The notes: generated by a model from the sequence alone, not told the origin. A stretch of DNA of 41,027 nt from Betaproteobacteria bacterium (GCA_016234705.1 JACRAS010000103.1:1-41027); one strand, 5' to 3'. Numbered from the stretch's first letter, positions 1 to 7,926 are shown. Made by a program: numbers and translations.

Positions 1-530
1 AAAATCGGGCTTGAGCGCGAACGCCTGGCAACAGCTCAAGGCGGCCTCATCCAGCTTGCGTTGTCCCTGGAGTGCGACCCCCAGGTTGTTGTACGCCTCG
101 GCGTACTCGGGCTTGAGCGCAAGCGCCGTGCGGTAGCTGGCCACAGCTTCATCCAGCTTGCCTTGAGCGTTGAGCGTGACCCCCAGGTTGTTGTGCGCCT
201 CGGCGTACTCGGGCTTGAGCGCGAGCGCCTGACGATAACTTGATACCGCCTCGTCCAGCTTGCCCTGATCATTGAGCGCAATCCCCAGGTTGTTGTGCGC
301 CTCGGCATAATCGGGCCTGAGCGCAAGTGCCTGGCGACAGCTCGAGGCGGCCTCGTCCAGCTTGCCTTGCCCCCTTAGCGTATTCCCCATATTGCTGTAC
401 GCCTTGGCATAATCGGGCTTGAGCCTGAGCGCTCTGCGGTAGCAGGCCACAGCCTCATCCAGCTTGCCCTGGTCGTTGAGCGCGATTCCCAGGTTGTTGT
501 GCGCCTCGGCATAATCCGGCATAAACACGA
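1..530 (-). repeat. Tandem 102-bp coding repeats (TPR array)
   Basis: Coding repeats of about 102 bp (34 codons) follow each other through this stretch. Each contains the segment encoding GKLDEA and KPxYAEAHNNLG. The near-identity between units suggests recent duplication or gene conversion, and the copy number is likely to vary between strains. Confidence 0.85.
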
Positions 531-837
531 GCGCCTTGTTGATAAGTTCAACTGCAATCTCATGCTTTCCGACCTGATGCGCAATCAATCCCAACAAGTG
601 CAGTGCGTCCGGATGGTTGGGGGTCACTTGAAGTATTTGCCGATAAATGGCTTCCGCCTGGGGCAGTCGCCCGGCCTGCTGGTGCCCGACGGCCGTCTGC
701 AAGGCATTGGCGATTTCTCCAGTTGCCGGAGCAGGGCTTGCGCTCTGTCCACCACCTGGCTGCAGGCAGCACTGTTCGTACTTTTTTCCGCTGCCGCAGG
801 GGCACGGGTCGTTGCGACTGGTTTTCTTAATTGTCAT
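1..837 (-). CDS. SEC-C motif/TPR repeat protein, 3' end beyond left edge
   Basis: The minus-strand frame is open from an ATG at 837 to the window edge (279 codons, no stop), so the gene is partial. The N-terminus holds a SEC-C zinc-binding motif (CPCGSGKKYEQCC, about residues 13-25). After a short linker there are at least six tandem 34-residue TPR units with the consensus YAEAHNNLGxALxxQGKLDEA, almost identical at DNA level with a 102-bp period. TPR arrays of this type often precede a family 41 glycosyltransferase (SPINDLY/OGT) domain. That domain would lie outside the window and cannot be confirmed. Role: protein-protein interaction scaffold, possibly protein glycosylation. No convincing ribosome binding site is seen before 837, but the SEC-C motif directly after this ATG supports the start. 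Certain as a TPR gene; function inferred only. Confidence 0.9.
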   Translation of the reverse strand, partial: MTIKKTSRNDPCPCGSGKKYEQCCLQPGGGQSASPAPATGEIANALQTAVGHQQAGRLPQAEAIYRQILQVTPNHPDALHLLGLIAHQVGKHEIAVELINKALVFMPDYAEAHNNLGIALNDQGKLDEAVACYRRALRLKPDYAKAYSNMGNTLRGQGKLDEAASSCRQALALRPDYAEAHNNLGIALNDQGKLDEAVSSYRQALALKPEYAEAHNNLGVTLNAQGKLDEAVASYRTALALKPEYAEAYNNLGVALQGQRKLDEAALSCCQAFALKPDF

Positions 838-1110
838 TGCGCATTTCTGGGACAGCGGTTGAGACGGCTCGGCGCCCATTGAGCGTGTCCTGGGGCACGG
901 ACCCGATCAGCCTTCGTCCTTGCCGCAATCAGCGCTTCGAGCTCGATGGCCACCAGCGAACGGGTGCAATTCGTGTCAAGTGCTGCCCGACTCATTCTAA
1001 ACACAATATGCGGATGCGATGAATGTTGCCCATTCCTATGAATGTGACCGGGTGCACCATCGAACATGATCGATGCAAAAGCGCGGATGCGCAGTATTCA
1101 AATTCTACCC

Positions 1111-1129
1111 TAAGCCGGACAAGCCGGAA
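1111..1129 (+). repeat. Dispersed 19-bp repeat, copy 1
   Basis: TAAGCCGGACAAGCCGGAA. The exact reverse complement is at 21232-21250 and a one-mismatch copy is at 29775-29793. All three lie outside genes or at a gene end. The unit itself contains two AAGCCGGA half-sites. Confidence 0.75.
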
Positions 1130-1173
1130 CCAAACGAAGTATCTCCGGCAGTGGAAAAGCCTTTATCCCACGA

Positions 1174-1199
1174 ACAAGGGGGCGCGCGCCTCCCCTTGT
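1174..1199. repeat. GC-rich hairpin
   Basis: Perfect 8-bp arms ACAAGGGG (1174-1181) and CCCCTTGT (1192-1199) enclose an alternating GC core. It is followed by a C-run (aaatccccccc). It resembles the short palindromic repeats scattered between proteobacterial genes; a related purine/pyrimidine-biased palindrome lies at 11043-11062. Confidence 0.5.
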
Positions 1200-1310
1200 A
1201 AATCCCCCCCGCGAATACGCTGTCTCCGTTTATCGAAGTCTTCGCCATTTTTGTCAACTCCTGACTTATAAGAGACTAAACCACCATAGGAGCTTCCCGA
1301 CGTTTCAGCG

Positions 1311-1560
1311 CTAGTAGCGCCTTCGTACAGTGCCTTCGTACAGATCGACCACCTTCAGCACCTCGTCCAACGGGGCGCGCCGCGCCGAAACTTGCTCCGG
1401 TTGCCGGTCCGGCAATCCCTGAAGCCCGTCTTTCCCGCAGGGCTCGAACTCGATATAGCGCCGAAACGAGCGCTTGCACCCCCTTCGGGGCGCTATGCCA
1501 GCCGGACAGATCACGGACTGTGTGAAATACTCACGAACCGTGTGAAATACAGGTATTGAC
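1311..1560 (-). pseudogene. Possible transposase relic (helix-turn-helix part only)
   Basis: The minus-strand translation contains a stretch of the form RRYIEFEPCGKDGLQGLPDR followed by RAPLDEVLKVVDLY. This vaguely resembles the DNA-binding leader of ISNCY/IS481-like transposases (RRYxxxGxxGLxxR, then LDExVxxxVxxLY). Beyond LYEG the frame runs into a 13-bp direct duplication and ends without any catalytic DDE part. The resemblance is by eye only and may be fortuitous. Confidence 0.2.
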
Positions 1561-1583
1561 AGCATTGCAGGCATTGCTATACT
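1556..1583 (+). promoter_or_regulatory. Strong sigma70 promoter of the surface protein gene
   Basis: A perfect -35 TTGACA (1556-1561) and near-perfect -10 TATACT (1578-1583) are separated by 16 bp, about 66 bp before the start codon at 1650. Two nearly identical GTGTGAAATAC words (about 1519-1550) lie just upstream and could be activator or repressor sites. A well-placed AAGGA (1637-1641) precedes the ATG. Together these suggest high expression. Confidence 0.8.
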
Positions 1584-1649
1584 ACCGCTGTCTTTCGAAA
1601 GGCCTCTGCGGCAACGTAGAGATTTAAAACTTATCTAAGGAATAATGAG

Positions 1650-3155
1650 ATGACAAAGCGAAATTTGGTTTTGAGGACTGCAGTGGCAATGGCATTTGGT
1701 CTGGGAGCTGCCAGTGCCCAAGCAGTTTCGGTCACCGCAGGCACCGCTGTTCAGATTTACGCAAGTGAGTTGTTCCAAGGCACGACCCCGAATGCCGTAG
1801 TGCTTACGCTGCCAGTGTTGAACATCATAGCGGGCACGCCTCTGCCCGCAGGTAACTATGTTGTTTACCTCAGGCTATCTGGCGGGGCTTTCACGTCACC
1901 TCCAAACCTGACATCAGCTGTTGCAGGTACTGTTATGAGCTCGCTAGGCACTCCGACTACGGCAACTTCGACGGCTACTTATTCGACTGCCGTAGGTTCC
2001 TCGACGGCTGACATTGCTGCCATGAGCATGACTATTTTTGCAGGTCAGCAAATCACTGCGGGTACGATTATCGGCACAGTTAGTGGCGCGTCAATATCCA
2101 ACGCCGGCACGTCTTTGGGGGCAGCGACATCGACACCGGTAACTGTGACTTCAACAATCACAAACGCCTCTACTGCGCAAGCAGCCGCTTCGTCTGTTAC
2201 TTATACCATTTCATCTGCTAATACCGTTGATGCAACCTCTACTGCAACGAGTGTGGCAACATCGGGGGTTGGTATAACTTCGACAACGGCGGCCGGCACC
2301 AATACCGGCCAGATCGACTTGGCAGCCGCCTCGGGATCGGCCACCAAGTTCAATGCTGCTTCCAACACCACGACCACGATACAACTCGGCACGGTGAGAT
2401 TTACCAATGGCAGTGCCCTGCAGGCTTCGGGTGCGGCGTATGCCATAGCCGGCGGCGATCGCATTAACGCAACTGTAACTGCTGCTGCGGGGTTCTTTGC
2501 TCCTTTGGGCACTACCGGAGTGCTTTACTTGGTGAGTGGCGGACTTACCTGCTCGACGGCTAGTGGTGCCGGCATTTCCGTTTCCACGGCATTTACCACG
2601 GCCGCCTTGGCTGCAGCCGCAACCAGTCTCACAGTTACCGGTGGCACTGTTCCTGTTTCGGCTACCACCTATCATCTTTGCATGACTGTGAACGGCACAA
2701 CGGCCATAGTTCCAGGCACGTCCAGCGCCGTTTATACACTGGTCAAGGCTGCAGGTACCGCAACGGATGCCAATGACGTGACTGCGTCGCAGGCATTGTA
2801 TCCACTGGCATACAACGCTCAGGTGATCGACGTGAACAACTTCCTGCCGGCCGCTGTCACGGGCTGGTCACAGTTCTACCGTATTACCAACACGGGTTCC
2901 GTGGCTGCGGCCGTGAGTGCGGCATTTATTAACGAGTCCACGGGTGTTGTCGGTACTTCGGGTACTGTTATCACGTCTTTGGCGGCTGGAGCGTCTTCGA
3001 CGGTGACTGGAGCCGCTATTGAGGCTGTGATTGGTACGCAGACGAGTACGGCACGTCCGCGTATTCGCTTCACTGCTGCGACCAACGGGATGAGAGTGAC
3101 GAACATATTGTTCACGCCGAACGGTTCGTTCACCAACAACTCCGCGGAACAGTGA
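1650..3155 (+). CDS. Secreted Ala/Thr/Ser-rich protein, surface-layer-like
   Basis: 501 residues. An N-terminal Sec signal peptide is visible (KR, hydrophobic stretch, ASAQA cleavage site near residue 25). The mature part is low in charge, almost free of Lys, and dominated by Ala, Thr, Ser, Val and Gly in beta-prone segments, as in S-layer and other secreted surface proteins. The C-terminus (about residues 395-501) is more complex and ends in a non-hydrophobic NGSFTNNSAEQ, so no PEP-CTERM or LPXTG-type sorting signal is present. The consensus promoter, good ribosome binding site and strong terminator indicate a monocistronic, abundantly made protein. Codon use is less GC-rich than in the neighbours. 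An S-layer role is inference from composition and expression signals; no named family is recognised. Confidence 0.85.
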   Translation: MTKRNLVLRTAVAMAFGLGAASAQAVSVTAGTAVQIYASELFQGTTPNAVVLTLPVLNIIAGTPLPAGNYVVYLRLSGGAFTSPPNLTSAVAGTVMSSLGTPTTATSTATYSTAVGSSTADIAAMSMTIFAGQQITAGTIIGTVSGASISNAGTSLGAATSTPVTVTSTITNASTAQAAASSVTYTISSANTVDATSTATSVATSGVGITSTTAAGTNTGQIDLAAASGSATKFNAASNTTTTIQLGTVRFTNGSALQASGAAYAIAGGDRINATVTAAAGFFAPLGTTGVLYLVSGGLTCSTASGAGISVSTAFTTAALAAAATSLTVTGGTVPVSATTYHLCMTVNGTTAIVPGTSSAVYTLVKAAGTATDANDVTASQALYPLAYNAQVIDVNNFLPAAVTGWSQFYRITNTGSVAAAVSAAFINESTGVVGTSGTVITSLAAGASSTVTGAAIEAVIGTQTSTARPRIRFTAATNGMRVTNILFTPNGSFTNNSAEQ

Positions 3156-3192
3156 AACCAGTCGTCTGCTGAAGCGGTAGTTTGTTGTAAAG

Positions 3193-3219
3193 AAAAAAGC
3201 GGCTTCGGCCGCTTTTTTC
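3193..3219 (+). terminator. Rho-independent terminator after surface protein gene
   Basis: The stem GCGGC/GCCGC has a TTCG tetraloop (3199-3212) and is flanked by an A-run and a T-run. The whole element reads as a perfect A6-stem-T6 palindrome and could end transcription in both directions. Confidence 0.93.
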
Positions 3220-3331
3220 TTGCCCGGAATGTATGAACGGAAATGCAGTCGGCCTGATTTTACCCGCGAACGGTGGAGACCCCGACGAGGCGCGATTGCT
3301 TACTTAAAAGGCTTGCGCCCTCTATTATCGC

Positions 3332-3349
3332 GTTATATATTTATATAAC
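3332..3349. promoter_or_regulatory. Palindromic operator candidate of the toxin-antitoxin pair
   Basis: GTTATATATTTATATAAC is a perfect inverted repeat with 8-bp arms around TT. It lies 21 bp before the antitoxin start in an AT-rich island within GC-rich DNA. AbrB-type antitoxins such as ChpS/MazE repress their own promoter through palindromes at this position. Confidence 0.65.
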
Positions 3350-3369
3350 TTAAATAGCGGGGGGTGGAA

Positions 3370-3630
3370 ATGGCAACGGTAACGCTGCGCACGCTCGGCG
3401 GTTCGGTGGTGATGGCCGTACCCAGACAGATTCTCAGCATGATGCATCTGGGCGCAGGGAGTCGGGTGGATGTGAATATGGCGAACGGCAAGCTGGTGGT
3501 CAAACCCAAGGCAAAGCCCCATTACACGCTGGCCGAGCTGCTGGCGTTGTGTAACCAGGAAAACATGGCGCTGACCGGCGAGGATCGCGAGTGGCTTGCC
3601 CTCAACTCGGTCGGAAAGGAAGCGCGGTGA
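3370..3630 (+). CDS. chpS: ChpS/MazE-type antitoxin (AbrB fold)
   Basis: 86 residues from the ATG at 3370; an in-frame GTG at 3364 would add two. The N-terminal swapped-hairpin AbrB domain is visible (VTLRTLGGSVVMAVPRQIL ... GSRVDVNMANGKLVVKP, about residues 1-47). The C-terminal toxin-binding tail YTLAELLALCN closely follows the E. coli ChpS pattern YSLDELLAQCD. It should neutralise the downstream ribonuclease and, as a complex, repress the shared promoter at the upstream palindrome. Its stop overlaps the toxin start (GTGA), so the two are translationally coupled. Classification is secure by sequence pattern and by gene order. Confidence 0.9.
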   Translation: MATVTLRTLGGSVVMAVPRQILSMMHLGAGSRVDVNMANGKLVVKPKAKPHYTLAELLALCNQENMALTGEDREWLALNSVGKEAR

Positions 3631-3971
3631 AGCGCGATGTGCCGGATCGCGGCGATATACTGCGCCTTGATCTTGATCCGGCGCCGGGTAAAGAGCAGCA
3701 GGGACAGTGTTATGTGCTCGTCCTCACCCTATCCGCGTTTAACCGCTTCGGACTGGCATTGGTTGCGCCGATTACCCAGGGTGACCAGTTTGCCCGTGGG
3801 AACGGTTTTGCCGTCTCGATGATGGCGACGGGGTCGAAAATCCAGGGCGTTGTGCTGTGCAATCAAGTGCGGATGCTGGATTTCAAACAAGCTAGCGCGA
3901 AAGTCGTGGAAGGTGCGCAGGAAATTATTATCGATGACGTATTGGCGCGAGTCAGGGCGCTCGTGGACTAA
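3627..3971 (+). CDS. chpB: ChpB/MazF-type mRNA interferase toxin
   Basis: 114 residues from the GTG at 3627, which overlaps the antitoxin stop by four bases and is preceded by AAAGGA at 3616-3620. An earlier in-frame start at 3591 would lie inside the antitoxin gene and is less likely. The MazF/PemK fold signature is present: RGDILRLDLDPAPGKEQQG near the N-terminus, then LVAPITQGDQFARGNGF and GVVLCNQVRMLDF. These match E. coli ChpB segment by segment (RGDIV...DPASGHEQQG, LVAPITQGGNFAR, GVVLVNQVRMMD). Expected activity is sequence-specific endoribonuclease cleavage of mRNA in the cytoplasm. The length is normal and the catalytic Arg/Thr region is intact, so the toxin is probably active. Confidence 0.92.
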   Translation: MKRDVPDRGDILRLDLDPAPGKEQQGQCYVLVLTLSAFNRFGLALVAPITQGDQFARGNGFAVSMMATGSKIQGVVLCNQVRMLDFKQASAKVVEGAQEIIIDDVLARVRALVD

Positions 3972-4077
3972 TTCTGATTAAAAATAAAAGGATACATCCC
4001 CTCGTTCTCACCGTACATTGGCCCGTCGCGAAATTCATTCTGCAACAGGGTCCAAGCTAAAGGGTTCAGAGTCAACG

Positions 4078-5790
4078 ATGACAAACGCATTGGTGCTGCA
4101 GTGCAGCATCGAGATGATCGGTGAGTTGCTGGTGGCCCAGGGGCTGGTGGCGTCCGCCGAAGTGGAGCGCGCGCTGGCCTTTCAGCGCCAGTACGGTGGC
4201 CGGCTGGGGGCGGTGCTGGTGCGCATGGGGGCGTTATCGGAAGATGCGCTGCTGCCGGTTCTCGCGCGCCAGCTCGATATGCCGCTGCTCGGCGCGGAGG
4301 AGCTGGCAGCTCACGCCCAGCCGATGCGCGACACGGTGGCCGGCGCGGGATTGGCGCGCGATTGGTTGCTGGCGCAGGAACTGGCGCTGTGGGAGGCGGC
4401 TGATGGGGTGCTGCACTGCGTCGCGCGCAATCCGCTGGACAGCGGTCTGCGCGAAGCGGTGGCGGCGGCGTTCCCTGGGCATTCCCGCGTATGGCACTTG
4501 GCGCGCAGCCAGGATCTGGAGGCAATGCTGCGCTTGTTGCAGGCGGAGGATGCGGCAGGCGGCACGGATGACATCGCGCATTTGCGCGAGCTGGCGGAAG
4601 AGGCGCCGGTGGTGGAACTGCTCAACGGGATCTTGTCCGGCGCGGCGGATGAGGCGGCTTCGGATATCCACCTGGAGCCGGGGGAGCAGCGTTTTGTGGT
4701 GCGCTACCGCATTGACGGGGTGTTGCAGGCGCATCTGGAGTTGCCGCGCGAGCGCATGGACGCGCTGGTGTCGCGCGTCAAGCTCATCTCCGGGCTGGAC
4801 ATTGCGGAGCGGCGCCTGCCGCAGGATGGCCGTATTTCGGTGCGCGTGAGCGGGGCGGATCTGGATGTGCGGGTGTCGGTGATCCCCTGCGCCCTGGGCG
4901 AATCGGTGGTGATGCGTTTGTTGCCGAAGGAGCGCAAGCAATTGCAGTTGGCGCACCTGGGGATGGAGGCGGATCATCTGGCGCAGTTTGCGCGCACTGC
5001 GGCGCAGCCGCACGGCATTATCCTGATTACCGGACCGACCGGCTCGGGCAAGAGCACCACGCTCTACGCGGCGCTCGATGGGCTGAATGACCGTTCACGC
5101 AAGATCGTGACGGTGGAAGATCCGGTCGAATTCCAGATGCGCGGTGTGGTGCAGATTCAGACCCACACCGAGATCGGTTATGATTTTGCGCGCGCCTTGC
5201 GGGCGATTTTGCGCCACGACCCGGACATCATCATGATCGGTGAAATGCGCGATGGGGAGACCGCGGAGATTGCGGTGCAATCGGCGCTGACCGGCCATTT
5301 GGTGCTTTCCACCCTGCACACCAACGATGCGGCGAGCGCCTTCAACCGCTTGCTGGATATGGGGCTGGAGCCGTTTTTGGTGGCGTCTTCGGTCAGGGCG
5401 GTGGGCGCGCAGCGGCTGGTGCGCAAGCTGTGCGCGTGCGCCACACCGGTTCCGTTGGATGCGCCGCTGGAGCATCTGGCGCAGGAACTGCACGAACGCT
5501 GTGCGCGGTTGCTGGCCGAACCGGCCCGGTGGCGAGCCGCAGCCGGATGCTCTGAGTGCCGCGGCACCGGTTACCGCGGGCGCTTGGGGATTTACGAATT
5601 TATCAACGTGAATGAGGCGTTGCAGCAGGCCATTATGCGACGGGCTTCGGCGGCGGAAGTGGCGCAACTGGCGCGCGCCGATGGCAGCCGCAGCCTGCGC
5701 GAGGACGGGCTGGTGAAGGCGTGGCGCGGGTTGACCAGCGTGGACGAGGTGCTGCGTGTGACCGGCCTGGATAACGAGGGCGGGGAGTAG
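4078..5790 (+). CDS. gspE: Type II secretion ATPase GspE
   Basis: 570 residues from the ATG at 4078. A TTG at 4018 extends the frame, but the 20 extra residues look non-coding. The N-terminal MshEN/GspE-N domain (about 10-130) is followed by the hexameric secretion ATPase core: Walker A GPTGSGKST at 319-327, an Asp-box with EDPVEFQ, Walker B DIIMIGEMRD near 383-392, and HLVLSTLHTNDA. A zinc knuckle follows: C452/C454 and C491/C494. The first pair is spaced CxC instead of the usual CxxC. The protein powers pseudopilus assembly at the inner membrane. It overlaps gspF by one base (TAGTG), marking the first gene of an operon gspE-F-G-H-I. Confidence 0.95.
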   Translation: MTNALVLQCSIEMIGELLVAQGLVASAEVERALAFQRQYGGRLGAVLVRMGALSEDALLPVLARQLDMPLLGAEELAAHAQPMRDTVAGAGLARDWLLAQELALWEAADGVLHCVARNPLDSGLREAVAAAFPGHSRVWHLARSQDLEAMLRLLQAEDAAGGTDDIAHLRELAEEAPVVELLNGILSGAADEAASDIHLEPGEQRFVVRYRIDGVLQAHLELPRERMDALVSRVKLISGLDIAERRLPQDGRISVRVSGADLDVRVSVIPCALGESVVMRLLPKERKQLQLAHLGMEADHLAQFARTAAQPHGIILITGPTGSGKSTTLYAALDGLNDRSRKIVTVEDPVEFQMRGVVQIQTHTEIGYDFARALRAILRHDPDIIMIGEMRDGETAEIAVQSALTGHLVLSTLHTNDAASAFNRLLDMGLEPFLVASSVRAVGAQRLVRKLCACATPVPLDAPLEHLAQELHERCARLLAEPARWRAAAGCSECRGTGYRGRLGIYEFINVNEALQQAIMRRASAAEVAQLARADGSRSLREDGLVKAWRGLTSVDEVLRVTGLDNEGGE

Positions 5791-6992
5791 TGGATTTTCG
5801 TTATCAGGCGGTGAACGCGGAAGGTCAGGCGGCCGATGGGCGCCTGTCGGCTGGGGGGCGGACCGAGGCTCTGCGATTGTTGCAGCAGCAAGGGTTGACG
5901 GCAACCGTCCTCGAGTCGGCCGGCGCGCAAGGCGCGCCGGCGATCAAGGTACGAGAAAAGGCTTCGGCACAGGATAAGCGGCTGGTAATGCGCGAGTTGG
6001 CGACCCTGCTGAAGGCGGGCGTGCCCTTGGGCGAGGCGGTGGAGTCGCTGGCCGATGCCCACGCAGCGAGCCGGATAGGCGAGGCGTTTGTGCGGGTGCA
6101 TGCGGCACTGCGCGCAGGGGAGCGTTTCTCCGGTGCGCTGTCGGGCGCGGGCCTGGTGTTGCCGGACTATGTGGTGCAGATGGCGTCTGCCGCGGAAATG
6201 ACGGGCAAATTGGCCGATGCGCTGGCGGATGCGGCGACGCAGATGGAATACGAGGAGCGGGTGCGGGAGGAGATGCGCAATGCGCTGATTTATCCGAGCG
6301 TATTGGTATGTTCCGGCATCGGCGCAACCCTGCTGATATTTGTGGTGGTGGTGCCGAAGTTCGCTAATTTGCTGAAAAACAGCCGTGCCGACATTCCGTT
6401 GCTTTCGGCGTGGGTATTGCAGGCCGGCATGTTCGTGAAGGAATATTTGTTGTGGCTGGGCTTGGGGACGGCGGGTTTGATTTTTGCGGGGATTGCAGCA
6501 TTTTCCAACCCGCAGGTGCGCATGCGCGCCTGGGAACGGCTGGCGCACCTGCCGCTGGTGGGGCGTTGGCTGGTGGAGATAGAGACGGGAAAGTGGGCCG
6601 CCTTGCTGGGCATATTGCTGGAGAACCGGGTGCCTATCGTGCGGGCGATGGAGTTGGCACAAGAAGCTGTGCGGCTGGTTTACATGCGGGTGAAGCTGCA
6701 GGGGGCATTGCGCGACATCCGGGCGGGCAAGCGGCTGGCCGACGCGCTGGCAGCGACCGGGATCCTTGTCCCGACCGGCATCAATCTAATCCGGGTGGGG
6801 GAGCGTTCGGGCGCGCTGGCACCCATGTTGCGCACGCTGGCGACGTTGTATGAGAGCGCGGCGCGCGAACGGCTGAAACGTTTTTTGATTTTGCTGGAGC
6901 CGGCGGCCATTTTGCTGATCGGGGCGGTGATTGGGACGGTCATGATTGCGATCATGATGGCGATTACCGGTTTGAGTACTTCTCCGCACTAG
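5790..6992 (+). CDS. gspF: Type II secretion inner-membrane platform protein GspF
   Basis: 400 residues, GTG start at 5790 within TAGTG of gspE. It begins MDFRYQAVNAEGQ, typical of GspF/PilC. Two T2SSF domains are visible (about 65-190 and 270-390). Hydrophobic segments include PSVLVCSGIGATLLIFVVVV (about 170-189) and the C-terminal LLEPAAILLIGAVIGTVMIA. GspF is the polytopic protein on which GspE acts to extrude the pseudopilus. Full length, with no sign of damage. Confidence 0.95.
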   Translation: MDFRYQAVNAEGQAADGRLSAGGRTEALRLLQQQGLTATVLESAGAQGAPAIKVREKASAQDKRLVMRELATLLKAGVPLGEAVESLADAHAASRIGEAFVRVHAALRAGERFSGALSGAGLVLPDYVVQMASAAEMTGKLADALADAATQMEYEERVREEMRNALIYPSVLVCSGIGATLLIFVVVVPKFANLLKNSRADIPLLSAWVLQAGMFVKEYLLWLGLGTAGLIFAGIAAFSNPQVRMRAWERLAHLPLVGRWLVEIETGKWAALLGILLENRVPIVRAMELAQEAVRLVYMRVKLQGALRDIRAGKRLADALAATGILVPTGINLIRVGERSGALAPMLRTLATLYESAARERLKRFLILLEPAAILLIGAVIGTVMIAIMMAITGLSTSPH

Positions 6993-7015
6993 CGCCTGGG
7001 TTAAAATCCACTTGC

Positions 7016-7043
7016 TTGGCAGTGGTTTCTGAATTCTTATTCT
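7016..7043 (+). promoter_or_regulatory. Possible promoter ahead of gspG
   Basis: TTGGCA (7016-7021), a 16-bp spacer and TATTCT (7038-7043) sit in the 63-bp gap between gspF and gspG. A separate promoter for the abundant major pseudopilin would make sense. The -10 match is modest. Confidence 0.35.
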
Positions 7044-7055
7044 GGATAATTGCGA

Positions 7056-7499
7056 ATGCAAGAACATCAATCCCGTAAGTTCGCCGGTTTTACCTTGATC
7101 GAGATGCTGGTGGTGCTGGTGATCATCGGCTTGCTGGCAGGTCTGGTGGGGCCTAAATTATTCGGCAAGGTGGATTCTTCCAAAGTGCAGACTGCGCAAA
7201 CGCAGGTCAAGATGCTGAAGGGGGCGCTGGAGTCCATGCGCCTGGACATCGGCCGCTTTCCCACGCCGGCCGAAGGTTTGGCGCTGCTGAATACTGCGCC
7301 GCAGGATCCCAGCCTGCGCAGTCGCTGGCGTGGTCCCTATCTGGAAGATGCGCTACCACCCGATCCGTGGGGCAACGCTTACCAGTACGGCGTGCCCGGG
7401 GCAAATGGCCAGCCGTTCGCGTTGTATTCGTTCGGCGCGGACGACAAGCGCGGCGGAGAAGGGCTGGACGCGGATGTGGGCTATCTACCGGTACAGTAA
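7056..7499 (+). CDS. gspG: Major pseudopilin GspG
   Basis: 147 residues from the ATG at 7056; a TTG at 7050 is an alternative. The type III (prepilin-type) leader ends in G before FTLIEMLVVLVIIGLLAGLVGP, with the conserved Glu at mature position 5. The C-terminal globular part has the GspG hallmarks RWRGPYL, PPDPWGNAYQY and the calcium-site region YSFGADDKRGGEGLDAD. It is processed by a prepilin peptidase (not in this window) and polymerises into the pseudopilus. It lies 63 bp after gspF and four bases before the next pseudopilin. Confidence 0.96.
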   Translation: MQEHQSRKFAGFTLIEMLVVLVIIGLLAGLVGPKLFGKVDSSKVQTAQTQVKMLKGALESMRLDIGRFPTPAEGLALLNTAPQDPSLRSRWRGPYLEDALPPDPWGNAYQYGVPGANGQPFALYSFGADDKRGGEGLDADVGYLPVQ

Positions 7500-7503
7500 T
7501 GTA

Positions 7504-7926
7504 GTGTGGCGTCAACCAGTGCGGGCAAAGGGCTTTACCTTGATCGAGCTGTTGGTGGTGTTGTTCTTGGTCGGTTTGCTGACGTCGGTGGTGCTGCCCG
7601 GCATGGAGAGGATGGCGCGCAGCTCGCAACATAAGACCGAGCGAGATGCCATCATTGGCAGGTTGGAGGAGCTGGGCTACGAGGCTTTTTTAACCGGCAG
7701 GGCTATCGCCTTGACCAGCAGCCCGATAGGCGTTTCCGCCGTCAACGCGAATTATCCAATCAAGTTACCGGAAGGCTGGCGTCTAAGCGTAGCCAAACCG
7801 GTGGTTTATGCTTTCAACGGGATTTGCGGCGGGGGCGAAGTGGTTTTGCTTGCACCGGATCAAACACAGGAAAACCTGGTGCTCAAACCGCCGCTGTGCA
7901 AAGTAGAAGATCGGGTGGCGAATTAG
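7504..7926 (+). CDS. gspH: Minor pseudopilin, GspH-like
   Basis: 140 residues from the GTG at 7504 (GTG 7519 also possible; no clear ribosome binding site for either, so coupling to gspG is likely). A short basic leader RAKG precedes FTLIELLVVLFLVGLLTSVVLPGM, a classical prepilin N-terminus with Glu5. The rest is a small soluble domain with two late Cys residues (ICGGGE, PPLCKVED). Assignment to GspH rests on position after gspG and size; a generic prepilin-type protein is the safe call. The next start codon follows its stop directly. Confidence 0.8.
   Translation: MWRQPVRAKGFTLIELLVVLFLVGLLTSVVLPGMERMARSSQHKTERDAIIGRLEELGYEAFLTGRAIALTSSPIGVSAVNANYPIKLPEGWRLSVAKPVVYAFNGICGGGEVVLLAPDQTQENLVLKPPLCKVEDRVAN

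Larger units (their letters stand above)
838..1649. other. Gene-free stretch between TPR gene and surface protein
   Basis: No convincing gene is seen in 812 bases. Contents: a short inverted repeat with CATCGA/TCGATG arms near 1058-1075; a copy of the dispersed 19-bp repeat at 1111-1129; a GC-rich hairpin with ACAAGGGG/CCCCTTGT arms at 1174-1199; a direct repeat of about 13 bp at 1316-1345; a possible transposase relic (minus strand, about 1311-1560); and the promoter of the downstream gene at 1556-1583. Short open frames here look non-coding. Confidence 0.6.

Noticed and set aside
1-530. CRISPR-like array because of regular spacing
   Set aside because: The 102-bp periodic repeats are in-frame TPR codons with no spacers.
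834-1067. 77-residue minus-strand frame upstream of the TPR gene
   Set aside because: No family resemblance; start overlaps a small inverted repeat and the end overlaps the TPR gene start.
3100-3155. PEP-CTERM or similar sorting signal at the end of the surface protein
   Set aside because: The C-terminus is polar (GSFTNNSAEQ), without a hydrophobic helix or basic tail.
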